Both the position numbers and the translations under genes were made by a program. From Bog-159 sp963738375 (GTDB lineage Bacteria > Acidobacteriota > Terriglobia > Bryobacterales > Bryobacteraceae), in assembly GCA_963738375.1 (NCBI GenBank), contig CAVTWL010000004.1, positions 1,872,599-1,936,598 of the forward strand: a stretch of DNA of 64,000 bases. Reading direction: 5' to 3'. Below, piece by piece: positions 29,159 to 39,564 of the stretch. How positions within the stretch are numbered: position 1 is the stretch's first letter; every line of letters starts with the position of its first letter. The notes beneath the pieces were generated by a model, which saw nothing but the letters and a program-made list of their open reading frames with translations, ran no database searches and was not told the DNA's origin.

Positions 29159-29439
29159 CCAGCCTCCGAAACTCCCCAGTATGCACTAGTCGACAGCGGC
29201 GCCGCCGGCCGAATGAAGATCGGCAGCGGCATCGTCGCAATGCGTTGCACTTGCAAGGCTGCCTATGCCGCTGTGCGCATCGCCCAAGCCGGACCTACAA
29301 CAAAGCGATCCCCGCCTGTTTTATCCACAAACAATGCACCGCTCCGGCCCCGGAACCATAACAAAACACAAATTCACAATCCTGAGGAAAACCTCTTCGC
29401 GCGTCCAAAATTCATTTGACTGTAACCTCGATCGGAGTG
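29159..29439. other. Gene-free upstream flank of the structured element
   Basis: No protein-like frame is seen. The stretch is less GC-rich from about 29320 on. A TTGACT at about 29417-29422 could be the -35 of a promoter facing the structured element, but no good -10 stands at the right distance. Confidence 0.4.
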
Positions 29440-30050
29440 AATATGACACTTGGTTCCAAGAGGTTCGAGGAACAGCGAGCCGAACGGAAGTGAAGCGAGC
29501 TTGGAACGTTGATCCGCAGCCGAAACTATTCCAATAAGAGTAGGCGGCGGGGAGCGAAAGGCAATCGAACACATTTCGTGAGGTGAGCCACTTGATCGGT
29601 GGCTGGCTTTGCACGTTGATCCGGAGGGGTACAAAAGCCCTGACGGGGAGTGGCGGGCCGGCAGCCGTTCGAGATTGCGGGACCCCAGTTGAGTAACGGG
29701 TCTGCGATGTCGATCCCGCCCTATCCGGGGCTAACCGGCGAGAGCGGAGAAGTCGCGGGCCGAACGGGCTCAACAAAGGTTCCGCAACGCATCGAAGCAT
29801 CCGCCGGGATGTTTCGTTCGCAGCGGCAGTCTGGAAACGGGCGGTCGTAACGGGCGAGAGGAAAGGCGATGACGAGATGCCGGCTCCGGCCGGAACGGAC
29901 TGGCGCGACCACCAAGGCGGTGATCCGTGGCCTTCAAAAGAGGCGGCGGGAAGCTAAGGTGGAAACGGCCACCCTTCGGCTGCAAAGCTCTGAGCCATGC
30001 ATGCAGGCGTCGGGTCAGGCTGAGCTTCGGATCACTTGGAACCAAATTCG
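29440..30050 (+). ncRNA. Candidate large structured RNA or RNA-like mobile element, about 600 nt
   Basis: No convincing coding frame. The ends pair exactly: TTGGTTCCAAG at 29450-29460 with CTTGGAACCAA at 30035-30045. Inside are a ten-pair stem CGAAGCATCC/GGATGTTTCG closed by GCCG (about 29790-29813, including one G-T pair), a nested pair GCGGGA/TCCCGC enclosing ACCC/GGGT (about 29678-29725), a GGTGG/CCACC hairpin near 29960, and AAGCTC/GAGCTT near 29988-30027. CGTTGATCCG occurs twice (about 29507 and 29613). The purine-rich, GNRA-like style is that of structured RNA. No named RNA class is recognised. The strand is inferred only from the GAAA-type loops. Confidence 0.5.
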
Positions 30051-30242
30051 TTCGTCCCTTCTACCTTCTTAACAATTTTTTACATTGCGCCCCGCTCGCA
30101 ACCGAACGCCCCTGTTTTCCATAGACTTGCCCTGAACGGCTGGGCCCCATCGTGGTCCAGGAACCGCCCCGCCCGCCACCGCTCGGTACTGCCCCATGGG
30201 TTCCCTCGAAACCGCACCCCCCACCCTGCCGTCACAGCACAC

Positions 30243-33104
30243 ATGACCCCTTGCAGTACTCAAGCTGCTTGTGTGCTTCTGAATCGCGCGCGCCGCGGCG
30301 TGACGCGCGCATCTTTACTGGCCTTATTCCTAATCCTGGCGCACGGAATGCGCGCCGAAAATCGGATCGCCCAAACCGTCGACGATAACCAGCGCGTGGC
30401 CTTGCCAGGCAACATCAGCCCGCGGATCGATTCCGCTGTGGACCAGGGCGAAGTGCCGGCAGCCATGCCGCTCTCATACGTAACTCTGATCTTGCAGCCA
30501 ACCGCGGCTCAGCAAGCTGCCCTGACGCAGCTTCTGGCCGAACAGCAGGACCCATCTTCTCCCAATTACCACGCCTGGCTAAGTCCCGACCAATATGCCG
30601 CACAGTTCGGAGTAAGTCAGGCCGACATCGATAAGATCGTCGCTTGGTTGGGCCAGCACAGCCTTACCGTCAAATATGTGGCGCGCTCCCGCAATTCAAT
30701 TGCGTTCAGCGGCGAGGCGAGCGCCGTGGAAAACGCCTTCGGCGTCCGGATCCATCATTACCAGGTTGGCGGCGAACTGCATTACGCCAACGCCAACGCC
30801 CCCACCATACCCGCGGCGTTGCAGGGCTTGGTGCTCGCCATCCGCGGCCTCCACGACTTCCGCCTGAAACCCCATCTGCGGCGGATGGTCAAGCCGCGCG
30901 ACACCCTCAACGGCGAACACCAGGTCGGCCCAGGCGATATCGCCGTCATCTACAACATCAATCCGCTTTACCAGGCCGGCATCACCGGAACCGGCATGAA
31001 ACTCGCCGTCGTGGGACAAACCGACATTCAGATGTCCGATATTCAGCAGTTCCGAAGCAACTTTGGTCTGCCTTCCAACAATCCCACCGTCCTGCTCATT
31101 CCCGGCAGCAGCGATCCCGGCATTCTATCCAAGTCCGGCGACTTGGCCGAGGCCGATCTGGACCTCGAATTGTCCGGCGCCGTCGCCAAGAATGCCAACA
31201 TTCTCTTTGTGAACTCCACGGATGTCGTCGGCTCTTTGCAATATGCCATCGATCAGAATCTCGCGCCGGTTGTGAGCACCAGCTACGGCGATTGCGAGTT
31301 AGATAGCGGCTCCACCGAAGCCAAGGCACTAGCCTCGCTCGCTACCCAAGCCAACGCCCAAGGCCAAACCATCTTCGCCGCTTCGGGCGATAACGGTGCA
31401 GCCGACTGTTTCGGTGTCGGCGACGGTCCATCCATCGACAACGCCCTTTCCGTCGACCTGCCCGCCGCTCTCCCGGAAGTCACCGGCGTGGGAGGAACGG
31501 AATTCGCCGAAGGCAGCGGCAGTTACTGGAACCCTAGCAACAGCAGTTCAGGCGTTTCCGCGCTCTCTTACATCCCCGAGACCACCTGGAACGATAGCGC
31601 CCTGGATGGCTCGCCCGCGTCCGGCGGCGGCGGCGCCAGCGCTTATTTCTCGAAGCCATCCTGGCAGGTGGCAACCGGGGTTCCCGCCGACGGCGCGCGC
31701 GACGTACCGGATGTGGCCCTGGCAGCCTCTCCCGATCATGACGGCTATGTCATCTACAGCGGCGGCAGTTCGGAAATCATCGGCGGAACTTCGGCCGGAC
31801 CGCCCCAGTTTTCCGCAATCGCCGTCCTGTTGGGCCAGTATCTGGTCGCCAACGGCATTCAAACCAGCCCAAACCTGGGGAACATCAACCCGGCCCTCTA
31901 TAAGCTCTCGTCGGTGAGTGGCGTGTTTCACGATATTACCACCGGCACCAACAAAGTGACCCCGTGCAATTCGCCCTGCTCCGGCACGGCCATCGGCTAC
32001 GACGCCGGAGTCGGCTACGACCAGGTGACCGGCCTCGGCAGTATCAACGTCTACAATCTCGTCACCGCCTGGCACGGTGGAACCGTAAGCAGCAAGAGTT
32101 CCGTCAGTATGGCACTCTCCGCCGCCTCTACCAACATCACATTTAGTGGCTCCACGGTCCTAACAGCCACCATGGCCGGCGTTGGGAGCGCTTCCCCCAC
32201 CGGCACGGTCACCTTCATGTTAGGCGCCGAAACCCTCGGTGCCGCGGATATCGTGAAATCCGGTTCCAATGGCACAGCGACGCTGACCCTATACGGAGTT
32301 CTGCTCGCCGCGGGCGCCAACAGTGTCTCTGCCGAGTACAGCGGCGATAATTCCTATTACGGCGGTACGGCTTCCGCCACCGTCAACATCACCTCCACCG
32401 CCGTCGGACCGCCCTCCCTCAAGAGCCTGCTGAACGGCGCTTCATTCACGCAAAACGTGGCCCCTGGCGGAGTGCTCAGTATCTTTGGCACGAACTTGGC
32501 CTCCGCAACCGGCGGCGCTTTATCCGTGCCTCTGGCGTCCATGATGGCAGGCACCACAGTCACAGTCAACGGTGTCGACGCCTCGTTCTACTACGTTTCC
32601 GGCGCACAGCTAAACGTACAAGTTCCCTTCGAAACGCCCGCGGGCGCCGTTGCCACCATCCGCGTCAACAACAACGGCGAGAGCGTATTCGGCAGCTTAG
32701 CCGTGGCCGCCGCCGCGCCTGCTATCTTCTCGATGAATTCGGGCGGCACCGGTCAGGGCGCCATCCTCAACACCTCTTACCAACTGGTCGATTCCTCTAA
32801 CCCCGCCACGCCGGGAACCACTTACATCCAGATTTACTGCACAGGTCTCGGAGCCGTATCGAATCAGCCGGCCGATGGCGCCGCTTCGCCGTCCGATCCT
32901 GCCGCGCAAACTACCGTCACCCCAACCGTGACCATCGGCGGCATAAACGCCGCTGTCAGTTTTTCCGGCTTGGCGCCGGGCTTCGTAGGTGAATATCAGG
33001 TCAACGCTCTCGTGCCTTCCGGTGTAACCGCCGGCAGTGCGGTCCCGGTAATCGTCAAACAGGGCGGAGTAACTTCTAACACCGTAACCATCGCCGTCCA
33101 GTAA
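30243..33104 (+). CDS. Secreted S53 (sedolisin/kumamolisin) peptidase with Ig and TIGR03437 domains
   Basis: 953 residues from ATG 30243, which opens the signal peptide (TRASLLALFLILAHGMRAE). A pro-domain follows (SPNYHAWLSPDQYAAQFGVS to about residue 215), then the acid-type serine peptidase: catalytic Glu and Asp in DLAEADLDLELSG, and the serine in IIGGTSAGPPQFSAI. An Ig-like repeat (PTGTVTFMLGAETLG) comes next, then the TIGR03437 domain (LNGASFTQNVAPGGVLSIFG) to the end, a domain typical of Solibacter surface proteins. It is probably exported and degrades proteins at low pH. The gene is complete and unbroken. Confidence 0.95.
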   Translation: MTPCSTQAACVLLNRARRGVTRASLLALFLILAHGMRAENRIAQTVDDNQRVALPGNISPRIDSAVDQGEVPAAMPLSYVTLILQPTAAQQAALTQLLAEQQDPSSPNYHAWLSPDQYAAQFGVSQADIDKIVAWLGQHSLTVKYVARSRNSIAFSGEASAVENAFGVRIHHYQVGGELHYANANAPTIPAALQGLVLAIRGLHDFRLKPHLRRMVKPRDTLNGEHQVGPGDIAVIYNINPLYQAGITGTGMKLAVVGQTDIQMSDIQQFRSNFGLPSNNPTVLLIPGSSDPGILSKSGDLAEADLDLELSGAVAKNANILFVNSTDVVGSLQYAIDQNLAPVVSTSYGDCELDSGSTEAKALASLATQANAQGQTIFAASGDNGAADCFGVGDGPSIDNALSVDLPAALPEVTGVGGTEFAEGSGSYWNPSNSSSGVSALSYIPETTWNDSALDGSPASGGGGASAYFSKPSWQVATGVPADGARDVPDVALAASPDHDGYVIYSGGSSEIIGGTSAGPPQFSAIAVLLGQYLVANGIQTSPNLGNINPALYKLSSVSGVFHDITTGTNKVTPCNSPCSGTAIGYDAGVGYDQVTGLGSINVYNLVTAWHGGTVSSKSSVSMALSAASTNITFSGSTVLTATMAGVGSASPTGTVTFMLGAETLGAADIVKSGSNGTATLTLYGVLLAAGANSVSAEYSGDNSYYGGTASATVNITSTAVGPPSLKSLLNGASFTQNVAPGGVLSIFGTNLASATGGALSVPLASMMAGTTVTVNGVDASFYYVSGAQLNVQVPFETPAGAVATIRVNNNGESVFGSLAVAAAAPAIFSMNSGGTGQGAILNTSYQLVDSSNPATPGTTYIQIYCTGLGAVSNQPADGAASPSDPAAQTTVTPTVTIGGINAAVSFSGLAPGFVGEYQVNALVPSGVTAGSAVPVIVKQGGVTSNTVTIAVQ

Positions 33105-33131
33105 CTGAAACCTGTTCGTGGATGGCGCCGG

Positions 33132-34232
33132 CTATGCAACCGGCCGCAGCCCGAGCCCGGGCCGGTCCGGCAGGATCAATTTGCCCTTCTCCACCAGCAC
33201 CCCCGAGAACGGATCGTTGCCGATCAGCAGATTCCCATCCAGATCGGCGTAATCCACCAGGGGCGAAAGATGCGCCGCCGCAGTCACGGATACCGAGCTG
33301 GAAACCATGCAGCCCAGCATCGTTTTCAACCCCAGCGATTTCGCCGACTGAATCATGCGGTACGCTTCCAGAATGCCGCCCGCCTTATCCAGCTTGACGT
33401 TCACCCCGTCGAACGCACCCGCCAGCTTCGAAATATCCGAAGCATGGCGGCAAGCCTCATCCGCGATCAACGGCACATGAACTCGGCTATGCACCCAATG
33501 CATCTCCTCGAGCATGTCGGCCGGCATGGGTTGCTCCACGAACTCCACGCCCTGTTTTGCCAGCCACTCGATCTTCCTCACCGCCACTTCTTTGTCTTTC
33601 CAGCCTTCGTTGGCATCCACGCGCAGCGGCTTGTCCGTAGCGCGCGCACTGCGGCGATGGTCGCCTCGTCGGTATCCAGCCCTACCTTGATCTTAAGCAC
33701 CGGAAAATCGGCCGCCTCGCGCACCTTCTGCCGCGTGGTCTCGGGATTGTCGATCCCGATCGAAAACGTGGTCACCGGCGCATCGCGCGGATCCAGTCCA
33801 AAGAAGCGGTACAAGGGCACGCCGAGTTTCTGTCCCACCCAGTCCATCAGCGCGATATCGATGGCCGCTTTGCCCGCCCATTCTCCACCCACGCGCTGCC
33901 GTACCTGCTGCATGACCTTGGCGTATTGCCAAGGGTCCGCCGACGCCAGCAAATCCGCTACCGAATTCACCGCTTGCCGCGCGCCTTCCGCATTCTCCTG
34001 GTAGCGGACGATCGGCGCGCCTTCACCGTGCCCCGTCATGCCCCATCCCTGGTGTAAGAGACATACAGCGTGTCTCGGTAAGTCGCTGGACGACATGGTC
34101 GTCGTCCAGGTGTGCTGCAGCTTCAGGCGCTTGATTTCGGTGGCGACGGCGCCGCGCGCGGCGGCTGAACGGCGCGGTCCGAGCAGCGCGGGCCAACCCG
34201 CTTGCGCAAAGAACAAAATGACGGCGGTTCAT
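33132..34232 (-). CDS. Enolase-superfamily dipeptide epimerase, frameshifted
   Basis: Matches L-Ala-D/L-Glu epimerases of the mandelate racemase/muconate cycloisomerase group. ATG 34232 follows a good AGGAGA site and opens a leader MNRRHFVL. A shift near 34190-34200 leads into EIKRLKLQHTWTTTMSSSD. The body has TGHGEGAPIVRY, AALDIALMDWVG-like (AIDIALMDWVGQKLG) and LKIKVG, where the second K is the catalytic base. A second shift near 33640 joins it to RVDANEGWKDKEVAVRKIEW, VEQPMP, ADEACRH and NVKLDKAGG (second catalytic lysine). All metal ligands appear. It starts just after the NlpC/P60 stop. Confidence 0.85.
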
Positions 34233-34233
34233 T

Positions 34234-35066
34234 TCAGTCTCCTGCACGCCACCAGCAGCCCGCCCAGTGCGCATCCCCAAGCTCGCAAATCTGAACCACC
34301 GGATGAATCCACGTAGTGGCATTGATAAATTTGCCCTCGCCTATGTACATGCCCGTGTGCGTAATATGATCCGCTGCGCTGCCGAAAAACAGTAGATCTC
34401 CCGCCTTCAAATCTTCCCGTTTCACGGAACTCACGCCCTTCCAGGCGGCCTGCATATCCGCATCCCGCGGCATGTCTCGCGCGCATCCGCCGGCATAGCA
34501 TCTGCGTGAAGCCGGAACAATCGTAGCCGAAACTGGACGTGCCGCCCCAGGTATAAGGCAGCCCCAGGAAACGGCGGCTCAGCTCGATGGCGCGGCGATC
34601 GAAAGCGGCTGAATATCGAACGAGACATCGCCGCGTTGCAGCCATCCGGAGCGTTCGTCGGGCAAGCCGAACTTCAATCCATCGCGGCTTATCCCGCGGT
34701 TTCGGCAATGACTTCCAGCCGCGTCTCAAACGGCACGGTGATCAGGGCTGGCGCTTGCTCACGTTGATTCGTGATAGACGTGCGCGAATAAGCTGTCGAC
34801 CCGCGCCACGCGTCCCTCGATCGCGTAAGCATGGCGCCGGTGACGAGAATCCGCCGGCTTCTGCACCCAGCCCGTGTAATCATCGTCCGTGCGCACGCGC
34901 AACCAGCCGGCGCGCGTTTCGAGAATGCCGATATTCGTGCCGCAGATAGCCTGCGATACGACTTCCGCGTCGTCCGTCGGGTTGCGCGTACATGTTCGTC
35001 CACGGGCCGCAGGATGACGGCTCGGGCCACTGGTGGCGAACAGTGCCGAGCCATAAATGATGCATC
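34234..35066 (-). pseudogene. SH3b-NlpC/P60 murein endopeptidase, multiply frameshifted
   Basis: Pieces in three frames assemble into one gene. The SH3 part includes TDDAEVVSQAICGTNIGILE, GWLRVRTDDDYTGWVQ and TVPFETRLEVIAETAG. The NlpC/P60 core is IELSRRFLGLPYTWGGTSSF, GYDCSGFTQML (catalytic Cys), then KREDLKAGDLLFFGS, DHITHTGMYIGEGKFINATT (catalytic His region). This is the architecture of gamma-D-glutamyl-L-diamino acid endopeptidases such as YkfC. At least four shifts occur, three within about 100 bases near 34950-35050. Start is uncertain. The following epimerase acts on the L-Ala-D-Glu that this enzyme type releases. Confidence 0.8.
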
Positions 35067-35089
35067 GCACCTGATTTCAGATAGCGGCC

Positions 35090-36377
35090 CGGCTCCTTAC
35101 TGTGCCCGAACCAGCCGGCGATATCGCAATCACTATGCCGCCACGTGGCCCGGACTCCGTATTCATCCGGCGTGCTGCTTTCCTTCGCCCGCCACAAATA
35201 AATGGTTCAGCTTGGCATAACTGTGCATCGTCACATTACGCTTGTGCGCCAATCCAGCCTTCCATAAGTCGAAGTCCCGTCATACGCACCTGATAATCCC
35301 GCTCGCCCTGCAGGATCAGCATCGGCATGCGGCTCGTTGCCGCCAAGTGCGGCGGGATCGTAGCCCTGCAAATCGGCTTTGTACCTCTCTCCAATACCTG
35401 GAACAGCGGACCACGGATCGCGCCGGATAGCATCCAACTGCTTCCGCTTCTCAGGCGTGATCTCGCCCTGCAAACTCGCCAGATATTCGCTCTGCTCCGC
35501 GATCAATTCCCCGAGCGGCCGTACGTTGCCCGCCATCACCACCACGCCTGCCAACTGCGGATCCGCCCGCATGATGCGCGGCATCATATACCCGCCCTGG
35601 CTGTGTCCCACCACGAAGACCCGGCGCCCGTCGATGCCTTCCTGCCGCCGCAGCCAGGCCGCCGCCGCAACCGCATCGTCCACCGTCTCGCGCGTCATGG
35701 TGAAATCCGGATCCGACGCCGCGGCCCGCGGATAAACACGCGTCCGTTTGTCATACCGCAACACGGCGATGCCCCGCGACGAGAGCCCCTCGGCCAGATC
35801 CCGAAATACCAAAACGCCGCCCACGGCCTCATCGCGTCCGTTGCGGTCCCGATCCGTGTACCAGCACCACCGCCGGCCACGGTCCCGCGCCTTTCGGAAC
35901 CGTCAGCGTTCCCGGCAGCTTCTGTCCTTCCGTCCCAAAACTCACTTCGCGCGCGGAAAATGAATCCGGCTTGCTGTACGGCGCAGTCTGATATGCGTTC
36001 GCGGCCTTGCTTTGCCCCGGACGGAACCAGGTTCCCTGAATCTCGCCGGCCGCATTCCAGCTCACGATGAAATTCAGCGACGCTGCCTTCCAGTGAACCG
36101 GGATGGTTACCGTCGTGCCGTCGCCCACCCGTTGCACCTGGGGAGCGTCCTGGCTCTCCGGCCGTCCCAAAGATGTCAGGATCTGTCCAACCTGCGACGC
36201 GTAAGTATCCTGGGTGATCGCCTTCTTCATCTCCGGCGAAAACAGCGCGTAGAACTCTTGAAACTTACCCGCCAGAATCATCTGTAGGGCCTGTTCCGTC
36301 CGCTGCTCCGGCGTCAAAGCCCAGAGCGCCCCGGCAAGTACCCCTAGCACGCAAACTCCGCAGAGGAATGTCCGCAT
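35090..36377 (-). pseudogene. Secreted alpha/beta hydrolase with DUF3887-like N-domain, multiply frameshifted
   Basis: A signal peptide (LCGVCVLGVLAGALWAL) is followed by a DUF3887-like domain (MILAGKFQEFYALFSPEMKK), then SFGTEGQKLPGTLTVPKGAG and PWPAVVLVHGSGP, the oxyanion HG motif. After a shift near 35828 come VFRDLAEGLSSRGIAVLRYD and VVGHSQGGYM, the nucleophile elbow. Further shifts near 35400, 35230 and 35190 lead through MLILQGERDYQV (acid region) to AKLNHLFV (catalytic His) and GHSKEPGRYL. The complete triad can be seen only by joining frames. The end is approximate. Confidence 0.8.
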
Positions 36378-36386
36378 AGTCAGATT

Positions 36387-36764
36387 CTATCTACCGGCGC
36401 TCGCAAGTACCGTCCCCAGCCATACCGCCAAATAACCCAGCACCACGCTTCCCGCAACGTAGAGCAGCCCCAGCCAGCGCTCGCCAACCCTCACGGCCTG
36501 AAATGTCTCATATTCGAAACTCGAAAACGTGGTGTATCCCCCCAGAATTCCCACCACCACGAACAACCGCAAGTTCGGGTGAGGATGGAATCGCTCGGTC
36601 AGCAGGGTCATGATCACCCCGATCAGAAATGCGCCTGTCACGTTGATCACGAATGTGCCCATCGGAAAACGGCCCCCGTATTTTGCCATGATCCACGTGC
36701 CCGCCACGTAACGAGCCAGGCCGCCCAACCCTGCTCCCGCTAGTACTACCAGATATCGATCCAC
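36387..36764 (-). CDS. crcB: Fluoride channel CrcB/Fluc
   Basis: 125 residues, four membrane helices. Family motifs are GAGLGGLARYVAG, GTFVINVTGAFLIG (the N of the pore) and GILGGYTTFSSFEYETFQ (the phenylalanine box and TTFSSF). It forms a dual-topology dimer that exports fluoride. It stands alone; no fluoride riboswitch could be recognised in the 95 bases between it and the divergent DegP gene. Confidence 0.95.
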   Translation of the reverse strand: MDRYLVVLAGAGLGGLARYVAGTWIMAKYGGRFPMGTFVINVTGAFLIGVIMTLLTERFHPHPNLRLFVVVGILGGYTTFSSFEYETFQAVRVGERWLGLLYVAGSVVLGYLAVWLGTVLASAGR

Positions 36765-36811
36765 TGCGTTTCCTCGCCTATGTCCTAGCGCTCTTCTGGT
36801 CCAGCCTCAAG

Positions 36812-36817
36812 TATAAT
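36812..36817 (+). promoter_or_regulatory. -10 element ahead of the DegP gene
   Basis: A perfect TATAAT stands 48 bases before the ATG at 36860. No good -35 is found at 17 bases. The ribosome site AGGAG at 36841-36845 is rather far (14 bases) from the start. Confidence 0.5.
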
Positions 36818-36859
36818 GAAGAAAGATCGCCTGTTCCTGAAGGAGCGAGTAAAACAACC

Positions 36860-38500
<1,641 letters not shown>

Positions 38501-38517
38501 AACGGGAGCCACAGGAA

Positions 38518-38988
38518 GTGCAAAAGTATATCGCGGTAGTGGCTGCCCTGCTGGCCGGCATAGCCGGATCGGCGGCAGCCACTACTAAACCCGCTCCCAA
38601 ATGGACGAAGAAGAAGCCGGTTGCCGCCTCCAAACCTAAGGCCGCGACACATACGGCTGCCCGTAAGCCCACCGCCAAATCGTCTTCAACCGCCCACAAG
38701 GCTGCGCGAACGACCCGCCAGAGCACAGTCGCCCGCTCCAACCCGAAGCAGCCCGCGGCCCGCGCCGCCTGGCATCCGGCGCAAGCGGCCCCGACACCCG
38801 AGCGGTACAAGGAATTCCAGCAAGCGCTTATCGCCAAGGGCTACCTGCACGGCGAAGCTACGGGGCAGTGGGATGAGACATCCGCGGACGCGATGCGCCG
38901 CTTCCAGAAGGACCAGAATCTCACGCCAACCGGAAAGCCGAACGAATCGCTTTCCATCATCGCCTTGGGCCTCGGCCCCAAACATTAA
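38518..38988 (+). CDS. Secreted peptidoglycan-binding (PG_binding_1) protein
   Basis: 156 residues from GTG 38518. A signal peptide (YIAVVAALLAGIAGSAAA) is followed by a long Lys/Ala/Pro/Thr-rich linker of about 75 residues and then a C-terminal PG_binding_1 unit: YKEFQQALIAKGYLHGEATG, then DETSADAMRRFQKDQNLTPTG. Such domains anchor proteins to murein. It lies 18 bases after degP in the same direction, so it is probably cotranscribed. Confidence 0.85.
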   Translation: MQKYIAVVAALLAGIAGSAAATTKPAPKWTKKKPVAASKPKAATHTAARKPTAKSSSTAHKAARTTRQSTVARSNPKQPAARAAWHPAQAAPTPERYKEFQQALIAKGYLHGEATGQWDETSADAMRRFQKDQNLTPTGKPNESLSIIALGLGPKH

Positions 38989-39035
38989 ACTGGGGGAACA
39001 TCCCCGCTGCCCTGCTAGAATGTGAGTGGTTGGCT

Positions 39036-39563
39036 ATGGCTGTAGATTCCATTAGAGGCTCCCTCCGCCAAAAAGGCGTCCGTCTCACCCGCCAGCGTCA
39101 GATTCTGCTCGAATTGATTGACCAGACCGGGCAGCACCTCGACGCCGAGCGCCTGTTTCAACTCGCTAAGGAAAAAGACCCGAAACTGAACCGCGTCACC
39201 GTCTATCGCACCTTGAAGATGCTGAAGGCCGGCGGCATGGTCGACGAACTCGACCTCATGCACCACGAGGGCGACCAGCACTACTACGAAACTCGTCTCA
39301 AACAAGAGCACGCCCACGTCATTTGCCTCCGCTGCGGCAAGGTAGAGGAGTTCTTCGGAGAGCCGCTGCAACGCCTGCGCAAGCAGATCGAAACCCACTT
39401 CGGCTTTGAAATCCTGCTGGCGCGCACGGAGGTCGGCGGTTACTGCGCGCACTGCCAATCGCTGCGCGCGCGCGAATTAGATCGGGCTCGTGAGCACGGC
39501 GTCCCTGAAGGCTCCGCCCCGGAACCCGCTCCCCACCGGACTCGCGCAAAACGCACCGCCTGA
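39036..39563 (+). CDS. Fur-family metal-responsive regulator
   Basis: 175 residues. An N-terminal winged helix (RLTRQRQILLELIDQTGQHL, DPKLNRVTVYRTLKMLKAGG) is followed by the dimerisation and metal domain with the HHEGDQHYYE segment, HAHVICLRCGKVEEF and GGYCAHCQSL; the two CxxC pairs form the structural zinc site. Fur, PerR and Zur cannot be told apart from sequence alone. A basic C-terminal tail extends past the family norm. A TAGAAT -10-like box stands at about 39014. The next gene starts two bases after the stop. Confidence 0.92.
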   Translation: MAVDSIRGSLRQKGVRLTRQRQILLELIDQTGQHLDAERLFQLAKEKDPKLNRVTVYRTLKMLKAGGMVDELDLMHHEGDQHYYETRLKQEHAHVICLRCGKVEEFFGEPLQRLRKQIETHFGFEILLARTEVGGYCAHCQSLRARELDRAREHGVPEGSAPEPAPHRTRAKRTA

Positions 39564-39564
39564 G

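Noticed and set aside
29321..29800. 159-residue minus-strand frame in the structured element
   Set aside because: Composition is unlike the genes around, no ribosome site, and it crosses one of the strong hairpins.
29440..30050. Group II intron, RNase P RNA or tmRNA
   Set aside because: No GTGCG 5' end or domain V hairpin, no RNase P core GAGGAAAGTC, and no tmRNA tag frame could be found.
36765..36859. Fluoride riboswitch before crcB
   Set aside because: The GGCGATGG-type core and pseudoknot partner are not seen in the 95-base spacer.
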